From CALGDE01 sp964655355 (lineage in GTDB: Bacteria; Cyanobacteriota; Cyanobacteriia; CACIAM-69d): a stretch of DNA of 64,000 bases. The position numbers and the translations under genes are program-made. Below are positions 51,951 through 61,280 of the stretch, piece after piece (the stretch's first letter is position 1; every line of letters begins with the position of its first letter). The notes below the pieces were generated by a model. The model had not been told where the DNA came from. It did no database searches and saw nothing but the letters and a program-made list of their open reading frames with translations. The DNA is taken from NCBI GenBank assembly GCA_964655355.1, contig CAZZMD010000014.1:21943-85942 (forward strand). Direction: 5' to 3'.

Positions 51951-52555
51951 GTCAGACACTTCAGTATCTAATTTCAGTTCTTAGTTTCAGCGCCTAGCTT
52001 CAGGCCTTAGCTTCAATTCTTAGGCTTCAATATTTCAGTCGAGAACGCCCCATCTCGCAGCACCAGTCGTAGTTCTTAGTTTTTGACCTTACTCCAAGGA
52101 ATTTTCGAGGCGATCGCCCCTCCAGCCAATATCATCGAGCCAATCCCGTCCTTGCAACCCTTCCCCACAAGCACTCAGCGCGAGAATCACACAAATGTAA
52201 ATCACATTTTAGACTCGGAACCTTTCCTAAGAAGCAGACCTAGAATCACCCAGACTCTCAGTCATCAAAACTACACAATCGCCCTAAAATCTATACATCG
52301 CGATCGCCATAATCAATCAAAACTTAGATCATCATTCCTTAGGATTTTCCACATTAATATAACCCTGATCTTTAGGACGTTTCCTTAATCAAAGCGCTAA
52401 GGTCAAATTGAGTCAGCTTGACAAATAGAACACCCCCTTTATAGGCTTCCACAAGTTCTGCAAGGGCGTCTAGTAAGATCCTAGATGAGTATTGACATCC
52501 ACGTTCACAGTCCACACATTAGTACGCCAACTGATCAGTATGGTCAGAACGCTCT
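51951..52555. other. Intergenic region with degenerate CTTAGCTTCA-type repeats
   Basis: About 600 bases before the photoreceptor gene. At 51961-52038 there are five or six imperfect direct copies of a 12-13-base motif such as TTCTTAGTTTCAG, GCCTAGCTTCAG and GCCTTAGCTTCA. One 100-codon frame across the middle is open but has no ribosome site or sensible composition. The last 140 bases hold the promoter listed separately. Confidence 0.5.
52418..52445 (+). promoter_or_regulatory. Candidate sigma-70-type promoter of the photoreceptor gene
   Basis: A perfect -35 TTGACA is followed after 16 bases by TATAGG as -10. Transcription would start near 52452, giving a leader of about 105 bases before the ATG at 52556. 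Confidence 0.5.
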
Positions 52556-54487
52556 ATGCTTCGTCGATTCATTTCCGAGAACGTCTCTCGGATGTTGGGC
52601 CTCCCTAAGCTTTCAGATCTTGAGCAGCAGGTAGCCGACTATCGCCATGCGTTGGAGTCCCTAAGCCTTCAACAACAGAGTATCTACCGTGTTATCGCCA
52701 AGATTCGGGCATCCCTTGATACCGAGACTATTTTTTGCACGGCCACCAAGGAAACCTGTCGTCTACTAGGGGTTGAACGGGTTGCCGTATACCGTTTCAA
52801 CGCCGACTGGGGGGGACAATTTATCCAAGACTTTGAATTTGCCGAACCGGGCTGGGAAGATCTGGGGTCCTGGAAAAACAGCACAGTCTGGACAGATTCT
52901 TACTTCGAAGAGATTCGCCATGGGCAATATCAAGCCCATCAAGCCCTCTATATTTCAGATGTTTACAGTGCTGTTCTTCCCCAATGCCATCTCAAAACCT
53001 TAGAACGATTCCAGATTCGTGCCTATGCGACATATCCCATTTTTGTAGGCACCCATCTGTGGGGAATCCTAGGGGCCTATCAACACTCAAGCGCCTACCA
53101 CTGGAAAGATAGCGAGATTGCGTTTCTGGCCCAGATTGCCATTCAGTTAGGGTTAGCGGTCACCCAATCTAACCTGCTCGCAACGGCTCAGGAAAAGGCG
53201 AAGGCCTTGCAGCAGGCCAACTCTCTTCAGCTTCTTTTGTTGCAGCTAACGGCGGAAATCCGTGAATCATTAGAACTGGACGTGTTATTTAAGACAACGG
53301 TTAAGGAGGTCCGAAAAATCATCGGAGCGGATCGGGTGGGCATTTTCCAGCTTGATCCGGCGACTCAATACCACTATGGGGAATTCATTGCGGAAAGTGT
53401 GTTGCCCAGTTATGAATCGGCGATGCTCGCTAAGGTTCGCGATAATTGTTTTGGCGATCGCTATTTTCAGCTTTACCAACAGGGTCGGCTCCAGGTTTTG
53501 GACAACGTGCGTGGGTCAGGATTATCAGACTGCCATGTGAGAATTCTGGAACGGTTTCAAATCCAGGCCCAAATTATTGTGCCGCTGCTCCACCAGGGAA
53601 AGTTGTGGGGATTGATGTGTATCCATCAATGTGGGCGATCGCGCCATTGGTTGACCACAGAGGTAGATTTTGTACGCCAGCTCGCCGCCCAAGTGAGCGT
53701 CGCCCTGGACCATGCCAATTTACACGCCCAAGTGAAGGACCAGGCGAAGCGCTTGGTGAAGATGGTGTCGTCTTTGGAGCATCTCAATGCCAAACTGACG
53801 GCCATTGGCAACTTAGATAATCTGACGCAGATTCCCAACCGGCGGGCGTTCGATGAGCGGCTCCGGCAAGAATGGACCGCCATGAAGCAGCAACATCGTC
53901 CCCTGGCGGTGATCCTGATTGATATTGACTTTTTTAAATGCTTTAACGATGCCTTTGGCCATGTGGAGGGCGATCACTGTCTACGGCAGGTGGCCCAGGC
54001 GATCCATGGGGTCGCGGATCAATGGTCCGGTTTAGCCGCCCGCTATGGCGGTGAGGAATTTGCGGTGATTCTGCCCCAGACCGGACGGGACAATGCGATC
54101 GCGATTATCCAGGAAATCCGCAAGAAAATTCAGCAGCTCGCCATCCCCGCCCCGGACACTATCCACCGCCACTCCAATGTGGTGACCGTCAGTGCCGGCA
54201 TGGCCAGCCAAATTCCCACCGGGGATCATCTGCAATCCTTAGTCGAAGCCGCAGATATAGCGCTCTATCAAGCCAAAGCCGCCGGGCGCGACACCTGGCG
54301 AGAATTTAATCCACCGGGTCCATCCCTCAAAAACCACAAGCCCGCATCCGTCATTCGGGACGATCCAGCGAATATCAAAAATCCGACGACGATCAAAAAT
54401 CCGACGCCCCCCAACAGCGCCACCCCTCCCAACAGCACGACTTCTATCAACAATCCCACTAATCTCAACCCGAGTGAGCATTGCTAG
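52556..54487 (+). CDS. Diguanylate cyclase with two GAF domains, candidate cyanobacteriochrome
   Basis: 643 residues. GAF1 (about 55-200) holds a Cys-His pair at C144-H145 in LPQCHLKTLERFQIRA. GAF2 (about 225-385) holds C326-H327 in SDCHVRILERFQIQA and also DNCF with C298, the DXCF signature of two-cysteine cyanobacteriochromes. The GGDEF domain is GGEEF at 498-502 and reads VTVSAG near its end, so it should be active; the RxxD inhibitory site is absent. After it a low-complexity tail of about 50 residues is rich in Pro/Asn/Thr. Known DXCF-GAF-GGDEF proteins in cyanobacteria (SesA) make cyclic di-GMP under blue light; a comparable role is inferred. A candidate promoter lies about 105 bases upstream. 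Confidence 0.88.
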   Translation: MLRRFISENVSRMLGLPKLSDLEQQVADYRHALESLSLQQQSIYRVIAKIRASLDTETIFCTATKETCRLLGVERVAVYRFNADWGGQFIQDFEFAEPGWEDLGSWKNSTVWTDSYFEEIRHGQYQAHQALYISDVYSAVLPQCHLKTLERFQIRAYATYPIFVGTHLWGILGAYQHSSAYHWKDSEIAFLAQIAIQLGLAVTQSNLLATAQEKAKALQQANSLQLLLLQLTAEIRESLELDVLFKTTVKEVRKIIGADRVGIFQLDPATQYHYGEFIAESVLPSYESAMLAKVRDNCFGDRYFQLYQQGRLQVLDNVRGSGLSDCHVRILERFQIQAQIIVPLLHQGKLWGLMCIHQCGRSRHWLTTEVDFVRQLAAQVSVALDHANLHAQVKDQAKRLVKMVSSLEHLNAKLTAIGNLDNLTQIPNRRAFDERLRQEWTAMKQQHRPLAVILIDIDFFKCFNDAFGHVEGDHCLRQVAQAIHGVADQWSGLAARYGGEEFAVILPQTGRDNAIAIIQEIRKKIQQLAIPAPDTIHRHSNVVTVSAGMASQIPTGDHLQSLVEAADIALYQAKAAGRDTWREFNPPGPSLKNHKPASVIRDDPANIKNPTTIKNPTPPNSATPPNSTTSINNPTNLNPSEHC

Positions 54488-54497
54488 CATTCAGTGC

Positions 54498-54962
54498 CTA
54501 GGTTAAGCCGGCCGCCATCGCGCGAATAATATCCCCCCGGGTCAGAATACCGATTAATTTCCCCGCCTCATCCAACACCGGCAGCCGATGCACGCCGTCC
54601 TCATGCAAATCCCGGCTGGCATCCCGCAGGGTGACATCCGGCGTCGTGGTCTTTAGTTTGGTGGTCATTGCTTCGGACACCGTTGCTCCCACGGCCTTGT
54701 GGAGTTCTTGCTCAAAGGTGACGGGGTTTTTCAGATAAATCACGCTATCCAAAATGGCGATGTAGGGGGGAACCTCAACGCCAGATTCCTGCCAGATCAG
54801 GTCCGTTTCAGAGATGATCCCCACCAATTCTTGCTGGGCATTGAGCACCGGTAAGCCGCTGATGCGATGTTCCGCCAGAAGTTGAATCGCCTCCTTCATT
54901 GAGGTCTCTGGAGAAACCGTAATGGGATCACGGCTCATCACGTCGGCAACGGTGGTGGGCAT
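54498..54962 (-). CDS. CBS domain-pair protein
   Basis: 154 residues made of two CBS motifs: VADVMSRDPITVSPETSMKE with RISGLPVLNAQQELVGIISETDL, then VSEAMTTKLKTTTPDVTLRD with GVHRLPVLDEAGKLIGILTRGDI. CBS pairs bind adenine nucleotides and sense energy state; stand-alone proteins of this size are common in cyanobacteria and their targets are unknown. The stop faces that of the diguanylate cyclase with ten bases between. Confidence 0.92.
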   Translation of the reverse strand: MPTTVADVMSRDPITVSPETSMKEAIQLLAEHRISGLPVLNAQQELVGIISETDLIWQESGVEVPPYIAILDSVIYLKNPVTFEQELHKAVGATVSEAMTTKLKTTTPDVTLRDASRDLHEDGVHRLPVLDEAGKLIGILTRGDIIRAMAAGLT

Positions 54963-55057
54963 AGATGACTTTCCTCAAGCGTTCCTCAGTCCGATACCTT
55001 AATTTTAGGCATGGGGCTTGGGGCGATCGCCCGACTGCAACGAACCGTAAGGGATCC

Positions 55058-56647
55058 CTAAAGGGGACGATAATCGCGGAAATTGATCTTGGGGAAGATA
55101 TTGTCAATTTCTTCCACCTTTTGCAGCCAGCCGGAATCAATTTTTTCGAGGCGGATATCGTCATAGAGCCGGTTAAACCGCATCAGGTGCGATCGCGTCC
55201 GCCGCACCGCATAGGGCACCATCGTCCCGGTGCGCATAATAAACGCCCAATCCGACGACTGCGCCAACAACAATTCCCGCGCCGCCTGATTCAACGCCCG
55301 CTCCTCCAGCTCATCAGCCGGGTCGCGCAAGGACATCTGAATCATCCGCTCCGCCGCCTTGTGCAAATGGCGATAAATCCAGGTATTGGTTTGGTTGAGC
55401 CAATACTCATGAAAACCCTTGTGTCCCCAGCTCGATTGGGAGGGGCGACACACCTGTTGGGTCGGATTTTCCTGCAAATATTCCGCCAAGTGGGTCATGC
55501 GGAACGAGTTTTGATCAAACCAAGACTTTCGGAATAAATAGTCGATAAACCACGGTCCCTCATACCACCAATGACCAAATAGCTCCGCATCATAGGGGGA
55601 CACCACAATGGGCGGGCGACCCATCATGCCGTTCAAATGCTCAATCTGCTGGGCTCGGTTGCCCATGAAATTCCCAGCATGTTCCGCCGCCTTCTCCCGC
55701 GCCCAATGGGGATCATAGAGTCCCTTTTCGGACAGGCCCCCGTCCCGGCTCGTGATCTTGTGATATTTGATCCCCACATTCTTCCGCTGGCCGTTGGGCA
55801 TGATGTAAGGCTTGATGTACTCGTATTCCGCCTCCCAACCCAAATCCTTATAAAACTCCCGATATTCCACCGCACCGGGATAGCCCACCTCCGACGACCA
55901 CACCTGCTGGGAGGACTCATGATCCCGCCCAAAGGCAGCGACACCGGTTTCCGTATAAATCGGCGCATAGGTGCCATACCGAGGGCGGGGGCGGGCGTAA
56001 AGAATGCCGTGGCCATCGGTCAAGAAATAACGCAGACCCGCATCGGCCACCATCCGCTCTAGCCCTTCGTAATAGGCACATTCCGGCAACCAGATCCCCC
56101 GAGGGCGCTGGCCAAAATGCTCTTCATAGTGATCGCATGCCACCTTCAGTTGCGCCCAAACCGCCTGGGGATGCATCTGCATCAGGGGCAAATACCCGTG
56201 GGTGGCCCCGCAGGTAATAATTTCTAAATTGCCCGAGTCTTGGAACTGCTTGAACGCCTTAACCAGGTCGCGATCATAGCGCTCCCACAGCTCGCGCACC
56301 TGCCCAAACTCTTCGATGTAATGCTCGGCGAGATAGCGGATATGGCCATTGAACTCGTTGTGGACATATTCCTTTTTCGCCAGCTCTTCCAATTGGGCGA
56401 GGTGCTCGTCATATCGGTCCTGGAGGAGGGGATCCCGCAGCATGGCCACCAGGGGCGGCGTCATGCTCATGGTGAGACGAAAATCGACCCCATCCCGCTT
56501 CAAGCCCTCAAAGGCTTTCAGGAGGGGCACATAGGTCTCGGTAATCGCTTCATAGAGCCACTCTTCCTCGAGAACGTAGTCGCTTTCGGGGTGCCGGACG
56601 AAGGGCAGGTGGGCGTGGAGAACGAGGGCGACATAGCCGAGGGTCAT
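55058..56647 (-). CDS. GH57 protein with DUF1957, probable alpha-glucan branching enzyme
   Basis: 529 residues. The N-terminal half is a GH57 barrel (YVALVLHAHLPFVRHPE, GHIRYLAEHYIEEFG, with the nucleophile Glu in GIWLPECAYYEGLE and an Asp in SPYDAELFGHWWYEGPWF). The C-terminal helical part is DUF1957-like (AERMIQMSLRDPADELEERA, LLLAQSSDWAFIMRTGTMV). This architecture is that of the GH57 branching enzyme. The start chosen (MTLGYV) begins the first strand; 18 extra codons upstream look intergenic. With glgB at 25371 the genome would hold two unrelated branching enzymes. Confidence 0.88.
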   Translation of the reverse strand: MTLGYVALVLHAHLPFVRHPESDYVLEEEWLYEAITETYVPLLKAFEGLKRDGVDFRLTMSMTPPLVAMLRDPLLQDRYDEHLAQLEELAKKEYVHNEFNGHIRYLAEHYIEEFGQVRELWERYDRDLVKAFKQFQDSGNLEIITCGATHGYLPLMQMHPQAVWAQLKVACDHYEEHFGQRPRGIWLPECAYYEGLERMVADAGLRYFLTDGHGILYARPRPRYGTYAPIYTETGVAAFGRDHESSQQVWSSEVGYPGAVEYREFYKDLGWEAEYEYIKPYIMPNGQRKNVGIKYHKITSRDGGLSEKGLYDPHWAREKAAEHAGNFMGNRAQQIEHLNGMMGRPPIVVSPYDAELFGHWWYEGPWFIDYLFRKSWFDQNSFRMTHLAEYLQENPTQQVCRPSQSSWGHKGFHEYWLNQTNTWIYRHLHKAAERMIQMSLRDPADELEERALNQAARELLLAQSSDWAFIMRTGTMVPYAVRRTRSHLMRFNRLYDDIRLEKIDSGWLQKVEEIDNIFPKINFRDYRPL

Positions 56648-56796
56648 AAGCCTAGTCCGTAACGGGAACACGGATGCAAAGTTGGTGGCATTGTAATGCA
56701 CCGAGGCCGCCGCCGGGAGTGCTCTGCGGGCTGTTGCGATCGCCCCGATCCCCAGCAGCTCCCCAACAGCCCCGCAACCGGGTGACAGGCCTATCC

Positions 56797-58833
56797 CTAA
56801 GCCTCTTCCGGGCCAATCAACGGATTGGGGGGCGAGGCCGCCGGGGGACCATTGCGGGAGGGGGTATCCCCCGACGGGGGAGCAGGGCGATCGCTGCCCT
56901 TCAAGGGGCGCGATGGGGGGGGCGGAGCCGGGGGAGTGGGCGTCACCGGGGGAGGCGTCGGAATATCTTCTACCACTGATAAGGGTTCCGGTACCAGCTC
57001 CGCTTTGATATCCCCTGACAGGCGCTTCAGTAGCTGAGGGCGGGCATCATGCCACAGATAAAAGACCCGATCCCCGGTCTGCCACTGGTGCTCCACATCC
57101 GCAATATAAAGCTGGCGATCGCGCTCCACCAGCAACGGCAAGAGCGACCCCTTATCGATCAACCGTTGCAAATGCCCCATCTGCGCATCCCAACTGTCCT
57201 CCCCCCGAATTTCCGTCCGGCCCAGCTTGACCTGCCGGTCCCGTAAATACTGATTCCACTCCTTCGTCGCCACCCCCGCCTTAAACGCCTGACGCACCTT
57301 CGCCACCGCCGCCCCACCTGTCTCCTGACCCTTCCGAGGAAACACCGCCAGCACCCGTGGCGGGCCAAACTCCTCCGCCGCCCGCTGGGCCAAGACCGCA
57401 TTCACCTCCCCGTTCTTAGTCATGGCCACAAACGTCCCCAGGGAATCCAACCCCGCCTTTTCCAAGGTTTCCAGCTCCAAACCACTGCTCAGGAACACAT
57501 CCAAATTCTCCCGTTCCGCCGCCGCACAGGCCTCCGGATCCGTATCCACCAAAACAACCGTTTCCCCCCGCTTTTGGAACAGCCCCGCAATCAACCGGCT
57601 CAGGGGATTGGAGCCAATAATCAACACCCCCGTCGCCTCCCGCGATCGCAACCCCAACCACTGAGCCACCTTCCCCGCCGTCAATCCCTGGAGGGTGACC
57701 GTCATGATGATGGTCAAAAACACCAGCGCCTTAATGGCATCCCCCCCATTGAGGCCATTCTGAGTCAACAAAATTCCAAACAAAGACGCCACCGACGCCG
57801 AGACAATCCCTTTTGGGGCCACCCAACTCACAAACGCCTTCTGCTGCCACCGCAAATCACTATTCCAGGTACAGAGCCACACATTCAGGGGCCGCACCAA
57901 CAACATCAACACCAACACCGTCGCCGGGCCACCCCACCCCAAGGTCACCACACTGGCCAAAGACAAATCCGCCGCCAACAAAATAAACAGCACCGAGACC
58001 GCCAGAATGGTGAGCTGCCCCTTAAAACGCCGCAGGGTCCGCTCATCCGGCACCGACGACGCCCGCAACACAATCCCCATCATCACCGTCGCCATCAGCC
58101 CCGATTCGCTGACCACCTCCTGGGACAGGTCATAGATCACCCACATCCCCGCCAACACCACCAAATTGTTCAGCTCATCCGAAACAAAAGTGGCCCGCTT
58201 CAGAAATTGCGCCACCGCCAGACCGCCCGCGGAGCCAATAATAGTCCCCAATCCCAGACGCCCAACCAGGCCGATCGCCACAGCAAAGGGCTCCGCACCG
58301 CCGTTCAACACCACATCCAGCACCACCACCGCCAGAATGGCTCCCACGGGATCAATCAACACCCCTTCCCCTTCCAGGAGGGCCGCCACCCGCTTTTCCA
58401 CCTTCACATTCTTGAGCAGAGGTCCCACCACCGTCGGTCCAGTGACCACCACCAAGGAGGAATACAGAAAGGCGATCGTCCAGGGAAACTCCCCCAGCCA
58501 GTGGGCCGCCAACCCGCCCCCCAGGAACGCAATGAGGGTGCCCAGGGTTACCAAATTCTGCAAACTGCTAGACACTTTGCCGATGTCCCGCAGCTCCAGA
58601 TTTAAGCCCCCCTCAAATAAAATCAGGGCAACGGACAGGGACACGATCACGTCCAACCCCGTGCCCAAAATCTGCGGATGCAGCCAATCCAGGCCATCCC
58701 GTCCCATGGCAATGCCAAAGATCAGCAAGCACACGATGCCGGGGATTTTCAGATAGTTCGCCAATACCTGTGCCCCAATGCCGGCCCCCACGGTCAGCAC
58801 AATCAATTGTGAAATTTCGAGGGAACTATCCAT
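56797..58833 (-). CDS. CPA1-type cation/proton antiporter with RCK domain
   Basis: 678 residues. About twelve membrane helices fill the first 400 residues, with the family motif VTGPTVVGPLLKNV and the ion-binding pair in GVLIDPVGAILA (Asp). A RCK/TrkA-N Rossmann domain follows (VLIIGSNPLSRLIAG, TVVLVDTDPEAC) and senses NAD or a similar ligand. The last 60 residues are Pro-rich and disordered. It should exchange Na+ or K+ for H+ across the plasma or thylakoid membrane. The ATG (MDSSLE) is preferred to a TTG five codons upstream. Confidence 0.92.
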   Translation of the reverse strand: MDSSLEISQLIVLTVGAGIGAQVLANYLKIPGIVCLLIFGIAMGRDGLDWLHPQILGTGLDVIVSLSVALILFEGGLNLELRDIGKVSSSLQNLVTLGTLIAFLGGGLAAHWLGEFPWTIAFLYSSLVVVTGPTVVGPLLKNVKVEKRVAALLEGEGVLIDPVGAILAVVVLDVVLNGGAEPFAVAIGLVGRLGLGTIIGSAGGLAVAQFLKRATFVSDELNNLVVLAGMWVIYDLSQEVVSESGLMATVMMGIVLRASSVPDERTLRRFKGQLTILAVSVLFILLAADLSLASVVTLGWGGPATVLVLMLLVRPLNVWLCTWNSDLRWQQKAFVSWVAPKGIVSASVASLFGILLTQNGLNGGDAIKALVFLTIIMTVTLQGLTAGKVAQWLGLRSREATGVLIIGSNPLSRLIAGLFQKRGETVVLVDTDPEACAAAERENLDVFLSSGLELETLEKAGLDSLGTFVAMTKNGEVNAVLAQRAAEEFGPPRVLAVFPRKGQETGGAAVAKVRQAFKAGVATKEWNQYLRDRQVKLGRTEIRGEDSWDAQMGHLQRLIDKGSLLPLLVERDRQLYIADVEHQWQTGDRVFYLWHDARPQLLKRLSGDIKAELVPEPLSVVEDIPTPPPVTPTPPAPPPPSRPLKGSDRPAPPSGDTPSRNGPPAASPPNPLIGPEEA

Positions 58834-59132
58834 GGGGGCGATCGCCAATAACGGGCGTCGAAGGGCAGCGTTCAGACTTCACAGGGGACCATCAAAAACG
58901 GGATAGGCATGACATCGACCTAGCATCTACTCAAGCGCCCTTCAGGTCACTGGCACCGAGTGTCGCTATTACCGAAACGGGAAACAGGGTCATTGTTCGG
59001 CATCCCCTTCAGAATAAGAGGACTGCTCACAAGTTCCCCAGTATACCAAGGGTGTTGATTCGCACTAAATTCAGTATTCAGTGTCAAGCCGATCGCCCAT
59101 TCAACTTTTCTCAAATCAATTCTCAAATCGAT
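58834..59132. other. Divergent intergenic region antiporter / crcB
   Basis: About 300 bases. I looked for the fluoride riboswitch core (GATGG ... CTGATGA) ahead of crcB and did not find it. No other feature is supported. Confidence 0.4.
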
Positions 59133-59534
59133 ATGGACCTCTCCCCCCTCCTATGGCGAACTTCGGCGATCGTCGCCCTGGGAGCCATCCCCGGTGCGAT
59201 CAGCCGATATCTAACGGTTTTGTTCTGCAATGAATGGCTGGGGAATAGCTGGCCCTGGGGCACCTTGACCGTCAATATCGTCGGAGCATTCGCCATGGGC
59301 ATTGGCTTCACCTGGTTTAGCAGCGCCCCAAAACCCTACGCCGACTGGCAGCTCTGGCTACTGGTGGGCTATCTGGGCTCCTTCACCACCTTTTCCAGCT
59401 ACATCCTAGAAATCTGGCGTCTCATAAACGGCGATCGCCCCTGGCTGGGATGGCTCTATGGTCTAGGCAGCGTCGCCTTAGGACTCGGCGCCCTACAACT
59501 AGGCGTTTACTGCATCAAGTCCTATCGCGCCTAG
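59133..59534 (+). CDS. crcB: Fluoride channel CrcB/Fluc
   Basis: 133 residues, four membrane helices. Family motifs are GAIPGAISRYL, WGTLTVNIVGAFAMG and GYLGSFTTFSSYILE (the Phe/Thr-lined pore segment). Fluc proteins work as dual-topology dimers that let fluoride out of the cell. The ATG chosen starts MDLSPLLW; the frame upstream is open but runs into the antiporter region and has no membrane character. It stands alone. Confidence 0.93.
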   Translation: MDLSPLLWRTSAIVALGAIPGAISRYLTVLFCNEWLGNSWPWGTLTVNIVGAFAMGIGFTWFSSAPKPYADWQLWLLVGYLGSFTTFSSYILEIWRLINGDRPWLGWLYGLGSVALGLGALQLGVYCIKSYRA

Positions 59535-59697
59535 CTCTTGGACCCTTCCAAGCTCAGGCGATCGCCCACCCCCGCCGACAAGAGTAAAGGCTCACCCAGA
59601 AATAACGCTATGTGATCACTCTTCTCAGATTCTGACCGAGGAATAACGTTCTGTAATCACGCTTCCATATCAGAACGATAGTGCTAGATTATTTATA

Positions 59698-60088
59698 GGC
59701 ACAGAGCGGGGAGAAAGAAACCCCAGGACTCAGAAAAGATTATGGAGTCTGTGCCCCACGCTCCATAACCAGCGTTACGGTCGAATGACAGTTCATTCAC
59801 CTTAGAGAAAGTAGCTTTTGTTTCCATCCATTCAGCCTTTACGATGTCGCGTATTTCAGCGGTTGTTCGTTCAGGAGGTTTTGATTGAGTTTAGTCAGAC
59901 TGAATGGGTGCCACAGCTAAGAAAGCGGTCTGAATCGACCGAGTGATGTGCAAGTTGCTTCGTTTCGTAGCGGGTCTGAACGTAAACCCTTAGTTTTGTG
60001 AATTACGCTGTTTCCATTTGATTTGTCTTCAGTTAGTGTACCGATGCAATCGGGCTGAGCCACCGTTGGCTGAGCCCGATTGTTTTTT
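59698..60088 (+). ncRNA. Candidate non-coding RNA or regulated leader
   Basis: A 390-base segment with no convincing gene, ending in a strong terminator. At the 5' end GGCACAGA pairs with TCTGTGCC about 50 bases on and encloses two further hairpins (GGGG/CCCC and GACTC/GAGTC), giving a three-way junction. A weak promoter (TTCCAT, 16 bases, TAGATT) sits just before the first G. I checked from memory for signatures of RNase P RNA, tmRNA, 6S and common riboswitches and saw none. It could be an independent RNA or an attenuated pdxA leader, since pdxA starts about 110 bases beyond. Confidence 0.4.
60047..60088 (+). terminator. Very strong intrinsic terminator before pdxA
   Basis: A 16-base arm (CAATCGGGCTGAGCCA) pairs with the complementary arm after a four-base loop at 15 of 16 positions, followed by six T. 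It should end transcription coming from the left. Confidence 0.92.
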
Positions 60089-60200
60089 GCGGCTGATTCC
60101 ACCGCCCCCCCTTGCCGATCCAGGTACAGGGATAAGTCGTTGGGGTGGGGTGGGGTTAGGATCCCTTTAGGACTGTGACAGCAGGATCGGGAATAACACC

Positions 60201-61280
60201 ATGGATAGGTCGGTGAAGTTGGCGGTAACGTTGGGGGATCCCGCCGGGATTGGACCGGAGGTGGTCCTAAAAGCATTAGCAGATCGAGAAATGGCCCAAC
60301 GGTGTGTGGTGGTGGGCTGCCGGGATTGGGCGATCGCCTGCCATGATCAGCTCCGCCGTCAGGGGGTCACCGCGATCGCCGATCCGCGAGACTTAACCTG
60401 GGAAGACACTCCCCTATCGCCCTCCCAACGGGTCTCCATCCAAATAGGGCAGGTGAGTGCAGCGGCAGGAGCGGCGGGATTTCAATGGCTGAACCGGGCG
60501 ATCGCCCTCACCCTCTCGGACCAATGCCAGGGCATCGTCACCGCTCCCATTGCCAAAATTGCCTGGGCCGCCGCAGGACATACCTGGCCCGGACAAACAG
60601 AAGTGCTCGCTGATCGAGCGGGATGCGATCGCTTTGGCATGATGTTCGTCGCCCAATCCCCCCACACGGGCTGGTGCCTCCACGTCCTCCTCGCCACCAC
60701 CCATATCCCGCTGCATCAGGTCCCGGACGCATTAACTTCAAATTTACTTGATACGAAGCTGGACCTATTAATCCAAACCCTGCGGCAAAACTTTGGCATC
60801 GCTCGCCCCCACATTGCGATCGCCGGCCTCAATCCCCACAGTGGCGAAGGGGGACAGCTCGGCACCGAAGAACGCGATCGCCTCACCCCCTGGCTCAACC
60901 AAGCCCGCCAACGCCATCCCGACCTCACCTTAACGGGCTTAATTCCCCCAGACACCCTCTGGGTCAACCCCGGTCGCGCCTGGTTCGATATGACTTGGCT
61001 CGAGCAACGGTCCCGGTCAGAAACGCGATCGCCCCAACTGCCCGACGCCTACCTCGCCCTGTACCACGACCAGGGACTTATCCCCGTCAAACTGATGGGC
61101 TTTGACCAGGCCGTCAACACCACCATCGGACTGCCCTTCATACGAACATCTCCGGACCACGGCACCGCCTTCGACATCGCCGGCCAGGGCATCGCCGACC
61201 CCACCAGCATGGCGGCCGCACTGACCTGGGGGCTCCGACTCACCGCCCGCCGACCCCAGCCCTCCACCGCCCTGGCCTAG
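60201..61280 (+). CDS. pdxA: 4-hydroxythreonine-4-phosphate dehydrogenase
   Basis: Oxidises 4-phosphohydroxy-L-threonine in the DXP-dependent route to pyridoxal phosphate. Motifs are VTLGDPAGIGPEVVLKAL at the N-terminus, the metal-binding histidines in GHTWPGQTE and YHDQGLIPVKLMG, NPHSGEGG in the middle and the terminal RTSPDHGTAFDIAG. 359 residues, slightly longer than the 330 of E. coli. Only 113 bases separate it from the terminator upstream, so its own promoter must lie there unless the terminator is conditional. Confidence 0.95.
   Translation: MDRSVKLAVTLGDPAGIGPEVVLKALADREMAQRCVVVGCRDWAIACHDQLRRQGVTAIADPRDLTWEDTPLSPSQRVSIQIGQVSAAAGAAGFQWLNRAIALTLSDQCQGIVTAPIAKIAWAAAGHTWPGQTEVLADRAGCDRFGMMFVAQSPHTGWCLHVLLATTHIPLHQVPDALTSNLLDTKLDLLIQTLRQNFGIARPHIAIAGLNPHSGEGGQLGTEERDRLTPWLNQARQRHPDLTLTGLIPPDTLWVNPGRAWFDMTWLEQRSRSETRSPQLPDAYLALYHDQGLIPVKLMGFDQAVNTTIGLPFIRTSPDHGTAFDIAGQGIADPTSMAAALTWGLRLTARRPQPSTALA

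Noticed and set aside
52083..52388. A 101-codon frame before the photoreceptor gene
   Set aside because: No ribosome site, unusual composition and no resemblance to a known protein.
58834..59132. Fluoride riboswitch upstream of crcB
   Set aside because: The conserved core could not be found on reading the region.
59698..60088. RNase P RNA or tmRNA
   Set aside because: The size fits, but the conserved RNase P blocks, the tmRNA tag codons and the tRNA-like ends are not present.
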